A stretch of 64,000 nucleotides of DNA from Deltaproteobacteria bacterium (GTDB lineage: Bacteria; Myxococcota; UBA727; VGSZ01), in the NCBI GenBank assembly GCA_016177705.1, contig JACOUT010000002.1, positions 277,604 through 341,603 on the forward strand. Reading direction: 5' to 3'. Positions 46,975-55,867 of this stretch are shown here, piece after piece. How positions within the stretch are numbered: position 1 is the first letter of the stretch; every line of letters starts with the position of its first letter. The notes below the pieces were generated by a model that was given only the letters and a program-made list of their open reading frames with translations, searched no databases and was not told the DNA's origin. Made by a program: the position numbers and the translations under genes.

Positions 46975-46999
46975 CACGGTAGCAGAAGGTCGTACCGTG
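46975..46999. promoter_or_regulatory. perfect 7-bp inverted repeat between isomerase and lipoprotein genes
   Basis: CACGGTA (46975-46981) and TACCGTG (46993-46999) are perfect arms with an 11-base loop, 18 bases beyond the isomerase stop and 200 bases before the lipoprotein start, on the minus strand. No T-run follows, so an operator or weak terminator are both possible. The remaining gap of about 240 bases has nothing else that I can name. Confidence 0.35.
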
Positions 47000-47016
47000 T
47001 GTCTCAGGTCATGCGG

Positions 47017-48111
47017 TCAGCGGGCCGGTAGGAGCGCGCTGTGAGAGACATCACGCAGGTGAGGCGTGCGTCGCAGCGCGTCCAAATCGGACGCACCAAT
47101 GCCGAACATCGAGATCCGCAGCTCGTCCAGCACGTCCTCGATGAACGTCGCCAGCACCTGCTCACCCTCGTTGGCGGCGATCAGGAAGGGCTTGGCCATG
47201 GCGGCGAGGTCGGCGCCAAGCGCGAGCGCCTTGGCGACGTCGATGCCGCTCCTGATGCCGCCAGTGGCGACGAGCGGGATGCGCTCGGAGACCGAGCGCA
47301 CCGCGCGAATGGCGTCGGCGGTGGCGATGCCCCACTCGCCAAAGGCGGCGCCCATGCGCCGACGCCGTTCGCTCTTGGCGCAGACCGCTTCTACCTTGGC
47401 CCACGAGGTGCCACCCGCTCCAGCGCAGTCGATGCCGGAGACGCCGGCGTCGACGAGCGCGCGCGCGGCGTCGGCGGAGATGCCGAAGCCCACCTCGCGC
47501 GCGAACACCGGCACGCCGCGATCGCGCATGGCGGCGCACAGCTCGCGCACGCGCGTGGAGAGCCCGCGGAAGTCGACGTCGCCGCCCTGCGCGGCCTCTT
47601 GGATGGGGTTGAAGTGCAGGAACAGCGCGTCGGCCTCGATCATGTCGACCGCCCGCCGCGCGTGGTCCACGCCCCAGCCGTGCGCGAGCTGGGCCGCGCC
47701 GAAGTTGGCGAACAACAGGATGTCGGGCGCGACCGAGCGCACCTGGAAGAAGGGCGCGCGCGCGGCGTCCTCGAGCGCCACCCGCTGCGAGCCGACGCCC
47801 ATGGCGAGGCCGTAGCGCTGCGCCGCTTGCGCCAGCCGCAGGTTGAGCTGGTGCGCGCGCTCCACGCCGCCGGTCATGGGCGCGATCATGAGCGGCGCGC
47901 GCAGCTCCTTGCCGCACAGCGAGGTCGACAGCTCGATGTCGTCGAGCGCCAGCTCGGGCAGCGCCTGATTGACGAAGTCCCAGCGCTCGAAGCCCGCGCT
48001 CTTTCGGTAGTCGACCGCGGGCGTCAGGCAGGCATCGAGGTGCGCGGTCTTGGAGCCGGGATCGCGCGCGAGCGGTGCGCCGGCGGCGCCGGCCTCGTCG
48101 AAGTCGGGCAT
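47017..48111 (-). CDS. fni: type 2 isopentenyl-diphosphate delta-isomerase
   Basis: 364 residues from an ATG; a GTG five codons upstream is also possible. PLMIAPMTGGVERAHQLN, GVGSQRVALED, LLFANFGAAQL and LVATGGIRSGIDVAKALALGADLAAMAKPFL are all typical of the FMN-dependent type 2 isomerase. It interconverts isopentenyl and dimethylallyl diphosphates, needed for isoprenoids. The N-terminus has KTAHLDACL, as in family members with K-x-x-H. The neighbours do not belong to an isoprenoid cluster. Complete, standard length. Confidence 0.94.
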   Translation of the reverse strand: MPDFDEAGAAGAPLARDPGSKTAHLDACLTPAVDYRKSAGFERWDFVNQALPELALDDIELSTSLCGKELRAPLMIAPMTGGVERAHQLNLRLAQAAQRYGLAMGVGSQRVALEDAARAPFFQVRSVAPDILLFANFGAAQLAHGWGVDHARRAVDMIEADALFLHFNPIQEAAQGGDVDFRGLSTRVRELCAAMRDRGVPVFAREVGFGISADAARALVDAGVSGIDCAGAGGTSWAKVEAVCAKSERRRRMGAAFGEWGIATADAIRAVRSVSERIPLVATGGIRSGIDVAKALALGADLAAMAKPFLIAANEGEQVLATFIEDVLDELRISMFGIGASDLDALRRTPHLRDVSHSALLPAR

Positions 48112-48170
48112 GGGGCATGGGGCCACGACGCCCGGCGCGCGTCAACGCGCCTGGCGCGGCACGCGGAGCG

Positions 48171-48593
48171 TCAGCGAAGGTCGAGGAAGGGGTTCTCGAC
48201 GCGCACGCCCTCGAGCTGGAAGCCGTGCTGCAGGTCCTCGCTCAACAGGCGCGTGCAGCCCCCCGCGAGCGCCGCCTGCAACACCAGCGCATCCCAGAGT
48301 GACAGGTGAAGCTGCCGGCTGCTGGCGACGGCCGCGAGCACCAGCGGCGTGTCGGTGGCGATGGTCGGTAGCGCGGCCAGCTCCCGCACTGCCTGCTCGG
48401 CCTCGTCCTCGGTGAGAGGACGGGCCAGCTTGCGAACCACAGTGACGTAGAACTCCTGCAAGACCTGGGTGCTGACCACCAGCTCGTCGTCGCTCTGTTC
48501 GACGATCTGCTGGGCTCGACGCTGCTTGGCCGGCTCTCCGGCATCGAAGCAATAGACGAGCACGTTGGTGTCGAGGAATGACCTACCGCTCAT
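48171..48593 (-). CDS. PIN-domain toxin (VapC-like)
   Basis: 140 residues. The N-terminus SFLDTNVLVYCFDAGEP has Asp8 of the PIN active site, then Glu in VLQEFYVTV near residue 47, and acidic residues in LSLWDALVLQAAL and LLSEDLQHGF. It overlaps the antitoxin gene by 11 bases. A ribonuclease toxin, with a ribbon-helix-helix partner. All expected acidic positions are present, so activity is probable. Confidence 0.9.
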   Translation of the reverse strand: MSGRSFLDTNVLVYCFDAGEPAKQRRAQQIVEQSDDELVVSTQVLQEFYVTVVRKLARPLTEDEAEQAVRELAALPTIATDTPLVLAAVASSRQLHLSLWDALVLQAALAGGCTRLLSEDLQHGFQLEGVRVENPFLDLR

Positions 48594-48813
48594 GCAGCTC
48601 GTCGCGCGTCCAACGCCGGCGCCCCTTGCTGCCGGAGCCGGACCGGCGCGCCATCTCGACGAAGCGGCGACGTGCAGCGGCGAAGGAGTCGGCGCCCGCG
48701 AACGCCTCCAGGTACTCGCGTAGCAGCGCGTTGACGGACGTCCCCTGCTGCAGCGCGCGCATGCGCGCCCGGCGCAACAGCTCCTCGTCGATGGTGATGG
48801 TCAGGTTGGACAC
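48583..48813 (-). CDS. ribbon-helix-helix antitoxin (VapB-like)
   Basis: 76 residues from a GTG. MSNLTITIDEELLRRARMRALQQGTSVNALLREYLEAF is a classical ribbon-helix-helix fold; the C-terminal half is basic and flexible, expected to bind the toxin. The start codon lies inside the outer palindrome of a tandem operator, and a TACACT just upstream could be the -10 of a leaderless transcript. It is the first gene of the pair. Confidence 0.88.
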   Translation of the reverse strand: MSNLTITIDEELLRRARMRALQQGTSVNALLREYLEAFAGADSFAAARRRFVEMARRSGSGSKGRRRWTRDELHER

Positions 48814-48840
48814 GGGATCAGTGTAACACGGATCCTGTGT
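48810..48840 (-). promoter_or_regulatory. two tandem 15-bp palindromes at the antitoxin start (autoregulatory operator)
   Basis: ACACGGGATCAGTGT (48810-48824) and ACACGGATCCTGTGT (48826-48840) are separated by one base, a 16-bp repeat period. Each has ACAC at one end and GTGT at the other, with GATC near the centre. The first covers the GTG start codon at 48811-48813. Ribbon-helix-helix antitoxins commonly bind such repeated palindromes, so autorepression is the natural reading. On the minus strand, TTACACT between the two provides a -10-like element. Confidence 0.6.
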
Positions 48841-48879
48841 AGGGGCGACCCCGGCGGGGCGACTCGCGCGGGCAGGCCG

Positions 48880-50565
48880 CTACGACGTCGGCGGCGCCGC
48901 GTTGCCCGCGACCGTGTCGCCCAGCCACGGCGCCTCGAGGCCGAGGTCGCCCGCGACCACGTCGACCTGCGGCACCACGGCGGTGCCGACGCCCGCGAGC
49001 GCGTCGACGGCGGGCAGCTCGTCGATCGCCTCCGCAACGATGCGCCCGACCGAGACCTTGCCGCGCCCGACCGTGGAGGCGAGCACCACCGGCTTGCCCT
49101 TGGTCTCGGACGCCGGCTTGTCGGCCACCTCGGCCTCCTCGAGCGTGCTCGCGTCGGCTACCAGCACCGGCTGCGCAACCGGCAACGGCGGCAGCGCCAA
49201 GCCGCGCGCCTCGGGGATGAGCGTGTAGCGCGCCGCCGCGTGCGGGATGGGCACGGCCGCGCCCTTGGCCGGCACCGACGACGAGGCGAGGCCGGTGGCC
49301 GCCGCCAAGGTGTCGCCGCCCAGGCCGTACTTCTTGGCGATCTCGGACACGCTCTGCTTACCGCTCGCCTTGTGCACCGCCTTGACGCCGCGCAGTCCGC
49401 GCAGCTTGTCCTTGTCGGGCAGCGCGGCCAGCTTGGCCTGGATGGCCGGCACGCGCCCCTTGGGCACGCGCAGCGAGATGCCGTGGGGCAGCGGCACCTT
49501 GCCCGCGCTCGCCTCGTTGGTGAGCGCCGGGTTGAGCGCGTCGAGCTGCGCTTGATCGATCTCGCCGGTGGCGAGCAACTGGGTCGTGTAGAGCGGGAAG
49601 GGCGCGCGCAGCACGTCGTAGGACCACGCCGGCTTCTTGGCGACGCCGCGCAGCAGCGTGTCCTGGTTGCGCAGGATCTCGAGCACGGCGAGGAAGCTCG
49701 CGTAGTAGTTGCGCGCCGCGAAACCGAAGCGCTTGTTCTTCGACACCGCCAGGATGACGCCGAAGTCCTTGCTGCCGGCGTTCTCGACCAGGCCGCGCAC
49801 GCCGCCCCGGCCGTAGTTGTACGACGTGACGGCGAGCGGCCAGGTGCCGAGCTCCTTCTTGGCCTGCTTGAGGTACTTGCAGGCGGCCTCGGTGGCGAGG
49901 ATGGGATCCCAGCGCTCGTCGACGACGGCGTTGAGCTGCATGTACTCCTTGCCGGTATAGGACATGAACTGCCAGACGCCGGCCGCGCCCACCTTGGACT
50001 TGGCGCCGACGTAGAACAGGCTCTCCACGAAAGCGACGCCGATCAGCTCGTCGGGCAGCCCGTTCTCACGCAGCTCGGCGCGGATGAACTTGTCGTACAG
50101 GCCGGAGTTGCCGAAGCCCTGGATGAAGCGCTCGCGCAGCCCGTTCTGCACGCGTAGGTGCGACAGCCGTTGGTACTTGTCGCCGCGCGCGTTGCCGCTG
50201 GTGTTGAGGAACACCTCGCGCTCGACGCCGACCAGGCCGTCAGCGCTTCTCGGGTTCTTCTTGGCGAGCGCCTTGATGGCGGCCTCGGTCTCGGCCTGGC
50301 CGCGCTTGATGGCCTCGGCGCGCGTGAGCCCGGCCGCGTTCTTGGCGCCGCGCGCCGGCACCGCGATGACGCGGTAGACGAGGCCGAGGTCTTCCTCGTC
50401 GTGAAACGCGATCTGGTTGAGGCTCCACTCGATGTAGACCTTCTTCCAGAAGGCGACGTTCGGCTCGAGCGCGGGCACGCGCGTGAACTCGTCGGCGCGC
50501 GCAGCGGCGGACGCCAGTAGGATCTGGGCACAGAGGATCAGGACACTGAGAGCGACGGCGCGCAC
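48880..50565 (-). CDS. MltD-like membrane lytic transglycosylase
   Basis: 561 residues with a signal peptide (LSVLILCAQILLASAAARA). The GH23 lysozyme-like domain has Glu in FVESLFYVGAKSKVGAAGVWQFMSYTG (catalytic Glu about 176), and NYGRGGVRG near 250. After this comes a LysM-like stretch (SVSEIAKKYGLGGDTLAAATG), then a disordered tail. Such enzymes cut glycan strands and release anhydro-muropeptides, the substrate of AmpG and NagZ. DacB lies directly upstream on the same strand. The N-terminal 100 residues are not assigned. Confidence 0.88.
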   Translation of the reverse strand: MRAVALSVLILCAQILLASAAARADEFTRVPALEPNVAFWKKVYIEWSLNQIAFHDEEDLGLVYRVIAVPARGAKNAAGLTRAEAIKRGQAETEAAIKALAKKNPRSADGLVGVEREVFLNTSGNARGDKYQRLSHLRVQNGLRERFIQGFGNSGLYDKFIRAELRENGLPDELIGVAFVESLFYVGAKSKVGAAGVWQFMSYTGKEYMQLNAVVDERWDPILATEAACKYLKQAKKELGTWPLAVTSYNYGRGGVRGLVENAGSKDFGVILAVSKNKRFGFAARNYYASFLAVLEILRNQDTLLRGVAKKPAWSYDVLRAPFPLYTTQLLATGEIDQAQLDALNPALTNEASAGKVPLPHGISLRVPKGRVPAIQAKLAALPDKDKLRGLRGVKAVHKASGKQSVSEIAKKYGLGGDTLAAATGLASSSVPAKGAAVPIPHAAARYTLIPEARGLALPPLPVAQPVLVADASTLEEAEVADKPASETKGKPVVLASTVGRGKVSVGRIVAEAIDELPAVDALAGVGTAVVPQVDVVAGDLGLEAPWLGDTVAGNAAPPTS

Positions 50566-50592
50566 GGCAGCAAACCTCGACGTGGATGAAGC

Positions 50593-52266
50593 TCAGGGGG
50601 CGCCGCCGGGCGCCGCCTCGGTCTTGGTGGGCGCACCGGTGGCCGCGCTGCCCGCGTCGCTGACGGTCTCGCCCTCGGTCTCTTCGCCCTCGGGCTCGGG
50701 GCGCCAAGCGCCGTTCGACGCCAGCGAGGCGCCGATGAAGTTCTGCACCTGCCACACGCCCGAGACGCCGTCTTGGATGTCCTGCGACAAGACCGAGAAC
50801 GCCACCAGGTCGCCCGCCGGGTCGGCGACGTAGCCCGACAGCGCCGACACGCCGCGCAGCGTGCCGGTCTTGGCGCGCAGGCGCCGCTCGGCGGGGGTGT
50901 CGCGCATGCGAAAGCCGATGGTGCCCTGCGTGCCGGCCACCGCGAGCGAGGCGGCGTACTCGGTGCCGCCCTCGACGTCGCGCAGCATGTAGCCGAGCAG
51001 CTTGACCATCTGGCGCGCGGTGAAGCGGTTGACGTCGTTCAAGCCCGAGCCGTTGTCGAACGTGTACGAGCCCGGCGCGAAGCCCACCTGCTCCTCGAGG
51101 AAGGCGCGCGCGACCTTGAGGCCGTTGTCGAAGGTGCCGGGCGCGCCGTGCACCTCGGCGCCGATGGCCTTGATGATGGTCTCGGCGATGATGTTGTTCG
51201 AGTAGTGGTTGAGATCGGCCAGCACCTCGGCGAGCGGCGGCGAGCGATCGACCAGCACCAGGCGCGCACCGTCGGGCACGGGGCCCTCCATGATGCGGTG
51301 CTGCACCTTCACGCCCCGCTGCTGCAGGAAGTAGATGAGCGTGCTGCCGAAGTGGCGCAGCGGCGCGTATACCCTGCGGTAGGTGCGAAACGGGCTCTGG
51401 CGCGCGCCCACGCTGCCCTCGACGGTGAGCAGCGTGATCTGCTTGCCGTCGTCGCTCTGGTCCTTGTCGGAGACCACCCTGACACCACTGCCGAGCTGCT
51501 CGGTCATGACCGCGCCCTCGAGCACCACCTGCTCGCACGGCGGATCGACCAGCACCACGGCGGGCCGGCCCGGCTCGGTGGGCCGCACGTAGATCGAGGT
51601 CGCGTTGAAGTTGACGGCGAGCGCGGTCACGGCCGCGGCGTAGGCGCGGTCGGGCGACTCCTCGATCTCCCAGCCGCGCGCCTCGTCGACGCCGTCGAAC
51701 CAGGAGCCGTCGACGATGATGCCGCCGGTGATGCGCTCGACGCCGAACAGGTAGAGCTCGTTGGCGACCCGCATCAGGCGCTCGGAGACGATGGTCGGAT
51801 CGCCGTAGCCCTTGACCACGAGGTTGCCGTGCAGCGTGCCGTCTTTGAGCGTGCCGTTGACGAAGTACTCGGTCTTGAAGCGGTGCTCGGCGTGCAAGGT
51901 GTGCAGCGCGGTGGCGGCGGTGACGAGCTTGGCGTTGCTGGCCGGGTTGATCAGGCGATCGGCGCCCACCTCACCGAGCACCAAGCCGTCCTTGACGCGC
52001 ACTGCCAGGAAGCCGAGCTCGGCCTCGTCGAGCGCCGGCTGGTTGATGGCCTCGGTGAGCGCGGCCTTGAGGTGAGCGTCCACGCCACCGCTCGACGTCA
52101 AGATGCGCGGCGTCGGCCGCGGCGGCGGCTCCTTCTTCACCTCGCGCTTGGCGGGCACCACCTTGGCCGGCGCCGCGCCCTTCGCGATCGCCGCTGGCGC
52201 GACGATGGTCAACGCGAACGCGGCGACGAGAGCGACGTGGCAGAGCTTGGCGCTTGCGCGCGTCAT
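50593..52266 (-). CDS. dacB: D-alanyl-D-alanine carboxypeptidase/endopeptidase, DacB (PBP4) type
   Basis: 557 residues from the ATG giving MTRASAKLCH plus a signal peptide; an in-frame upstream extension is rejected. Active-site motifs are S110-N-A-K113, S356-N-N358 and K466-T-G468. The large insert between the first two motifs is usual for class C PBP4. It trims or cleaves peptide cross-links in the periplasm. The tail after 520 is Glu/Pro/Ala-rich. It is followed by the MltD-like gene 27 bases later, probably in one transcript. A TACAAT element 41 bases upstream may be its -10 box. Confidence 0.93.
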   Translation of the reverse strand: MTRASAKLCHVALVAAFALTIVAPAAIAKGAAPAKVVPAKREVKKEPPPRPTPRILTSSGGVDAHLKAALTEAINQPALDEAELGFLAVRVKDGLVLGEVGADRLINPASNAKLVTAATALHTLHAEHRFKTEYFVNGTLKDGTLHGNLVVKGYGDPTIVSERLMRVANELYLFGVERITGGIIVDGSWFDGVDEARGWEIEESPDRAYAAAVTALAVNFNATSIYVRPTEPGRPAVVLVDPPCEQVVLEGAVMTEQLGSGVRVVSDKDQSDDGKQITLLTVEGSVGARQSPFRTYRRVYAPLRHFGSTLIYFLQQRGVKVQHRIMEGPVPDGARLVLVDRSPPLAEVLADLNHYSNNIIAETIIKAIGAEVHGAPGTFDNGLKVARAFLEEQVGFAPGSYTFDNGSGLNDVNRFTARQMVKLLGYMLRDVEGGTEYAASLAVAGTQGTIGFRMRDTPAERRLRAKTGTLRGVSALSGYVADPAGDLVAFSVLSQDIQDGVSGVWQVQNFIGASLASNGAWRPEPEGEETEGETVSDAGSAATGAPTKTEAAPGGAP

Positions 52267-52306
52267 CGCGGGCGGCCCCTCTTTTCCTGCACAAGCATAC
52301 GGACTC

Positions 52307-52312
52307 ATTGTA
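52307..52312 (-). promoter_or_regulatory. candidate -10 box of dacB
   Basis: TACAAT on the minus strand, ending 41 bases before the dacB ATG. A purine-rich AGAGGGG lies 9 bases before that start and could be its ribosome site. No -35 match is convincing at the usual distance. The 109-base region is shared with the divergent ABC-importer gene. Confidence 0.35.
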
Positions 52313-52375
52313 ACGACGACCCCCGCTGCGGAGTCGAATTTGTCTGTGAAGCGCCGCCGGCGCACTCTCCCACCC

Positions 52376-53950
52376 GTGCACACATCCTGTCGGCTGCGCT
52401 GGCGCGACCGGCGCTGGGCCGGCGCGCTCCTGCTCGTAGCGTGGGCAGGCTGTGCCCGCCCGCCGCCGCCGCCCGACGTGCTCGGCGTCGCGGTGGCGAG
52501 CGCGCCCGAGACCCTCGACCCGCGCTTCGCCACCTCGGCGGTGGCGCAGCGGTTGGCGGCGCTGGTGGCGGCCCCTCTCGTCATCATCGGTGACGACCTC
52601 CGGCCGAAGCCCTTCCTGGCGGAGGCGATCGACGCGCTCGATCCCCTCACGCTCTTGGTAAAGCTCCGGCCCGACGTGCGATTCCACGACGGCACGCCGG
52701 TCACGGCTGACGACGTCATCTTCACGCTCGGCTCGATGAAGGATCCGGCGCTCGGCTCGCCGCACGCCGCGCGCCTCACCCACCTGGTCGCGCTCGAGGA
52801 GGTTGATGAGCGGACCGTGCGCCTCCGCTTCGACGCCGCCACGCCGCCCTTCCTGGTCGACCTGCACGCCTGGGGCATCCTGTCGCGCGCGGCCTGCGGC
52901 AAGGCGCGCGACGCCTGCCGCGATGCGCCCACGGGCGCCGGACCCTACCGGGTGGTGCAGGCGCTCGGCGCGGACGAGCGGCTGGTGCTGGCCGCGCACG
53001 ACGCCTCGCCCATGGCGCGGCCGGCCATCCGCAAGGTCGAGCTGCGTGTGATCCGCGACAACACCACGCGCCTGCTCGAGCTGCTCGACGGGCGCACGCA
53101 GCTCGTGGTCGGCGACTTGCTGCCGACCGACGTCGAGGCGGTGGCGGGCGCGCCGGCGCTGGCCGTGGAGAGCGCGCCCGGGCTCGGCTTCTCCTACCTG
53201 GCGCTGAACGCGCGCAGCGGGCCGCTCGCCGATGCGCGCGTGCGGCGCGCGATCGCGCACGCGCTCGATATCGACACGGTGATCGCGAGCAAGCTCAAGG
53301 GCCGCGCGCGGCGCGCCTCGTCGATCCTGCCACCCGGGCACTGGGCGCACGACGACGCGATGGCGCCGCCTGCCTTCGATCCGGCAGCGGCGGAGCGCCT
53401 GCTCGACCTTTCCGGCTGGCCGCGCGGACCAAACGGCGTGCGCTTCACCATTCGCCTGTCGACCACCACCGATCGGCTGCGGCGCGCCTGCGCGCTCGCC
53501 TGGGCCGAGATGCTCGGGCGCGTCGGCATCGAGGCGCGCGTGGAGGTGCGCGACTGGAACGCGCTCTACCAAGACATCCAGCAGGGCGCCTTCGACGCGT
53601 TCTCCGCCAAATGGACGCCGGTGATCGAGCCCGACCTGCTCTACTGGGTGTTTCACTCGTCGTCGATCCCAGCACCCGCGGCGGCTGACGCGCCCGCGCG
53701 CGTCGGCGGCAACCGGCAGGGCACCGCCGATCCGGCGCTGGACCTGCTGCTCGAGCAGGCGCGCCACACCGACGACGTCGCCGAGCGCGCCCGGCTCTAC
53801 CGCGAGGCCGAGGCGCGCATCGCCGAGCAGACCGCGCTGGTGCCGCTCTGGTTCGAGGACGAGCTGGTGATCCGCTCGACCCGCCTGCACGGCTTCACGC
53901 TCGGGCGCACCGTCTCGCTCTTGCCCATCGCGGCCGCGAGGCTCGAGTGA
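52376..53950 (+). CDS. peptide-type ABC transporter substrate-binding lipoprotein (SBP family 5)
   Basis: 524 residues. The GTG at 52376 gives a lipoprotein signal ending LLLVAWAGC; an alternative GTG at 52346 adds 10 residues. The mature part has SBP_bac_5 features: PETLDPRFATSAVAQRLAALVAAPLV, KLRPDVRFHDGTPVTADDVIFTL, and VRRAIAHALDIDTVI. Family members bind peptides, sometimes nickel or murein tripeptide. Its stop overlaps the first permease gene (GTGA). Position opposite dacB/mltD and before nagZ suggests murein peptides as one possible ligand. Confidence 0.9.
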   Translation: MHTSCRLRWRDRRWAGALLLVAWAGCARPPPPPDVLGVAVASAPETLDPRFATSAVAQRLAALVAAPLVIIGDDLRPKPFLAEAIDALDPLTLLVKLRPDVRFHDGTPVTADDVIFTLGSMKDPALGSPHAARLTHLVALEEVDERTVRLRFDAATPPFLVDLHAWGILSRAACGKARDACRDAPTGAGPYRVVQALGADERLVLAAHDASPMARPAIRKVELRVIRDNTTRLLELLDGRTQLVVGDLLPTDVEAVAGAPALAVESAPGLGFSYLALNARSGPLADARVRRAIAHALDIDTVIASKLKGRARRASSILPPGHWAHDDAMAPPAFDPAAAERLLDLSGWPRGPNGVRFTIRLSTTTDRLRRACALAWAEMLGRVGIEARVEVRDWNALYQDIQQGAFDAFSAKWTPVIEPDLLYWVFHSSSIPAPAAADAPARVGGNRQGTADPALDLLLEQARHTDDVAERARLYREAEARIAEQTALVPLWFEDELVIRSTRLHGFTLGRTVSLLPIAAARLE

Positions 53951-55026
53951 GCGACGTGCTGCTCGACCTGCTGACGCTCGCCGCCGTGGCGCTGGTGCTC
54001 GCCGCCTCTGCCTGGCTCGGCCACCACACGGCGCCGCGCCGCGCGCTCGCCGTGCTCGCCACCGCGCTCGGCGCCATGGTGGTGGTGAGCGGGCTGTTGC
54101 GCGTGGTGCCGGGCGATCCTGCCGCCGTCATCCTCGGCGAGCAGGCGCCGGCCGAGACGCGCCAGGCGCTGGCCTTCGAGCTGGGCCTCGTCGACGAGCA
54201 GGGTGCGCCCCTCGGGTTGGTGCCGCAGCTCGGGCGCTTCGTGCGCGGCGCAGGTGCTGCCGTGGTGCTGGCGGCGGCGCCCGCGTCGACGGAGGAGACG
54301 CTCGCGTCCTGGTTGCCCGACGAGCCGCGCTCCTACCGCACGCGCGAGCCGGTGCGCACCGTGATCGCGCGCCGCCTCGGCCCGACCGCGTTGCTCGCCG
54401 GCTCGGCCATGCTGATCGCGGTGATCGCGGGCCTCGGGCTCGGAGCGGCCGCTGCCGTCTGGCGCGGCCGGCGCGTCGGCGCGCTCGCCGAGGGCCTGTC
54501 GCTGCTCGGCGCCGCGGTGCCGCGCTTCTGGCTCGGCCCGCTGTTGATCCTGGTGTTCGCGCTCGCGCTGCGCTGGTTGCCACCGAGCGGCGCCGACGCC
54601 GGCTGGCGCAGCCTGGTGCTGCCGGCCATCAGCCTCGGCGCCGCGCTCGCGGCGCTGCTCGCGCGCACCACCCGGAGCGCGCTGCTCGAGGTGCTCGGCG
54701 AGGACTACATCCGCACCGCGCGCGCCAAGGGGCTGCCGCCCTCCGCGGTGGTGACGCGCCACGCGCTGCGCGCCGCCGCCGTGCCCATCGTCACTGTCAT
54801 CGGGCTGCAGGTGGGCGGGCTGCTCGCCGGCGCCATCGTAACCGAGAAGGTGTTCGCGTGGCCGGGCATGGGCACGCTCTTGCTCGAGAGCATCCGCCGC
54901 CTCGACGTGCCGGTGGTGCAGGGCGTGGTGCTGGTCACCGCCGTTGGCGCCGCGCTCGCCACCCTCGGCGTCGAGGAGGCGGTGCGCGTCCTCGATCCGC
55001 GCCTGCGCCGTGGTGACCGGGCATGA
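53947..55026 (+). CDS. ABC transporter permease, DppB type
   Basis: 359 residues with several hydrophobic segments. The cytoplasmic coupling loop has the EAA-type run EDYIRTARAKGLPPSAVVTRHALR (about 258-281), typical of DppB. The N-terminal 100 residues are less like the standard, with an acidic loop near 65-125. GTG start overlaps the lipoprotein stop; its own stop overlaps the next permease (ATGA). It would form the channel with the DppC-type partner. Confidence 0.9.
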   Translation: MSDVLLDLLTLAAVALVLAASAWLGHHTAPRRALAVLATALGAMVVVSGLLRVVPGDPAAVILGEQAPAETRQALAFELGLVDEQGAPLGLVPQLGRFVRGAGAAVVLAAAPASTEETLASWLPDEPRSYRTREPVRTVIARRLGPTALLAGSAMLIAVIAGLGLGAAAAVWRGRRVGALAEGLSLLGAAVPRFWLGPLLILVFALALRWLPPSGADAGWRSLVLPAISLGAALAALLARTTRSALLEVLGEDYIRTARAKGLPPSAVVTRHALRAAAVPIVTVIGLQVGGLLAGAIVTEKVFAWPGMGTLLLESIRRLDVPVVQGVVLVTAVGAALATLGVEEAVRVLDPRLRRGDRA

Positions 55027-55859
55027 GCGGCCATCGCCGGGTCACGACCTCGGTCCGCGTCGCCGCTGGCGCCGCGCTCGCCTACCTGGCGGTGGCGCTC
55101 GTTGGTCCCCTGGTGATCGGCGCCGACGGCCTGCGCCTCGACCTGGCGCACGACCTGGCAGCACCTGGCGTCGCCGGCGCTGGCGCGCTCGGCAACGCGG
55201 ACAACGGCGTCGACGTGCTGACCGCGCTCGTCTTTGGCGCGCGCACCTCGCTGCTCGCGGCCGGCGCCGCCACCCTGATCAACGTCATGGTCGGGCTCGC
55301 GGTGGGCGCCGCCACCGCCTCGGCGACCGCGCGCGTACAAGCGCTGGTGCTGCGCCTGCTCGACGTCTTGCTTGCGTTCCCCGGCATCCTGCTCGCCATC
55401 TACCTGGCCGCGGTGTTGCCGCCCTCGCTCGTCACCGTCATCGCCGCGCTCTCGGCCACCGGCTGGGCGGGCACGGCGCGCGTGGTGCGCACCCGCGTGC
55501 TCGAGGTGCGCGCCCTCGACCACGTCGAGGCCGCGCGCGCGCTCGGCGCCCGGCCGGTGGAGGTCTTGGTGCGCCACGTGCTGCCGTTCGTTTGGGCGCC
55601 CGTGCTCGTGCAGGGCAGCTTCTCGCTGTCGGCCGCCATCCTGGCCGAAGCCTCGCTCGCCTTCCTCGGCCTCGGCCTGCCGCCGGGCAGCCCGTCGTGG
55701 GGCGGGCTGCTCGACGAGGGCGTCGCCTACCTGTTCGTGGCGCCGCACCTGGCGGTGGCGCCCGGCGTGTGCATCACGGCGGCGGTGCTCACCTTCCACG
55801 TGCTCGGCGACGCGCTGCGCGACCGGCTCGACGTGCGCGGCGCACCGGCGGCACGTTAG
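55023..55859 (+). CDS. ABC transporter permease, DppC type
   Basis: 278 residues. The N-terminal helix, the GNADNGVDVLTALVFGARTSLLAAG segment and the EAA-type loop DHVEAARALGARPVEVLVRHVLP match DppC permeases. SEASLAFLGLGLP-like text (AEASLAFLGLGLPPGSPSWGGLL) is also a hallmark. The genes for DppD/DppF-type ATPases are not in the window, so the transporter must borrow ATPases encoded elsewhere. nagZ follows 8 bases later. Confidence 0.92.
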   Translation: MSGHRRVTTSVRVAAGAALAYLAVALVGPLVIGADGLRLDLAHDLAAPGVAGAGALGNADNGVDVLTALVFGARTSLLAAGAATLINVMVGLAVGAATASATARVQALVLRLLDVLLAFPGILLAIYLAAVLPPSLVTVIAALSATGWAGTARVVRTRVLEVRALDHVEAARALGARPVEVLVRHVLPFVWAPVLVQGSFSLSAAILAEASLAFLGLGLPPGSPSWGGLLDEGVAYLFVAPHLAVAPGVCITAAVLTFHVLGDALRDRLDVRGAPAAR

Positions 55860-55867
55860 AAGGCCTG

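Noticed and set aside
52267..52932. N-terminal extension of dacB beyond 52266
   Set aside because: It runs over the divergent lipoprotein gene, is Ser/Arg-rich and lacks a signal peptide, whereas the ATG at 52266 gives one.
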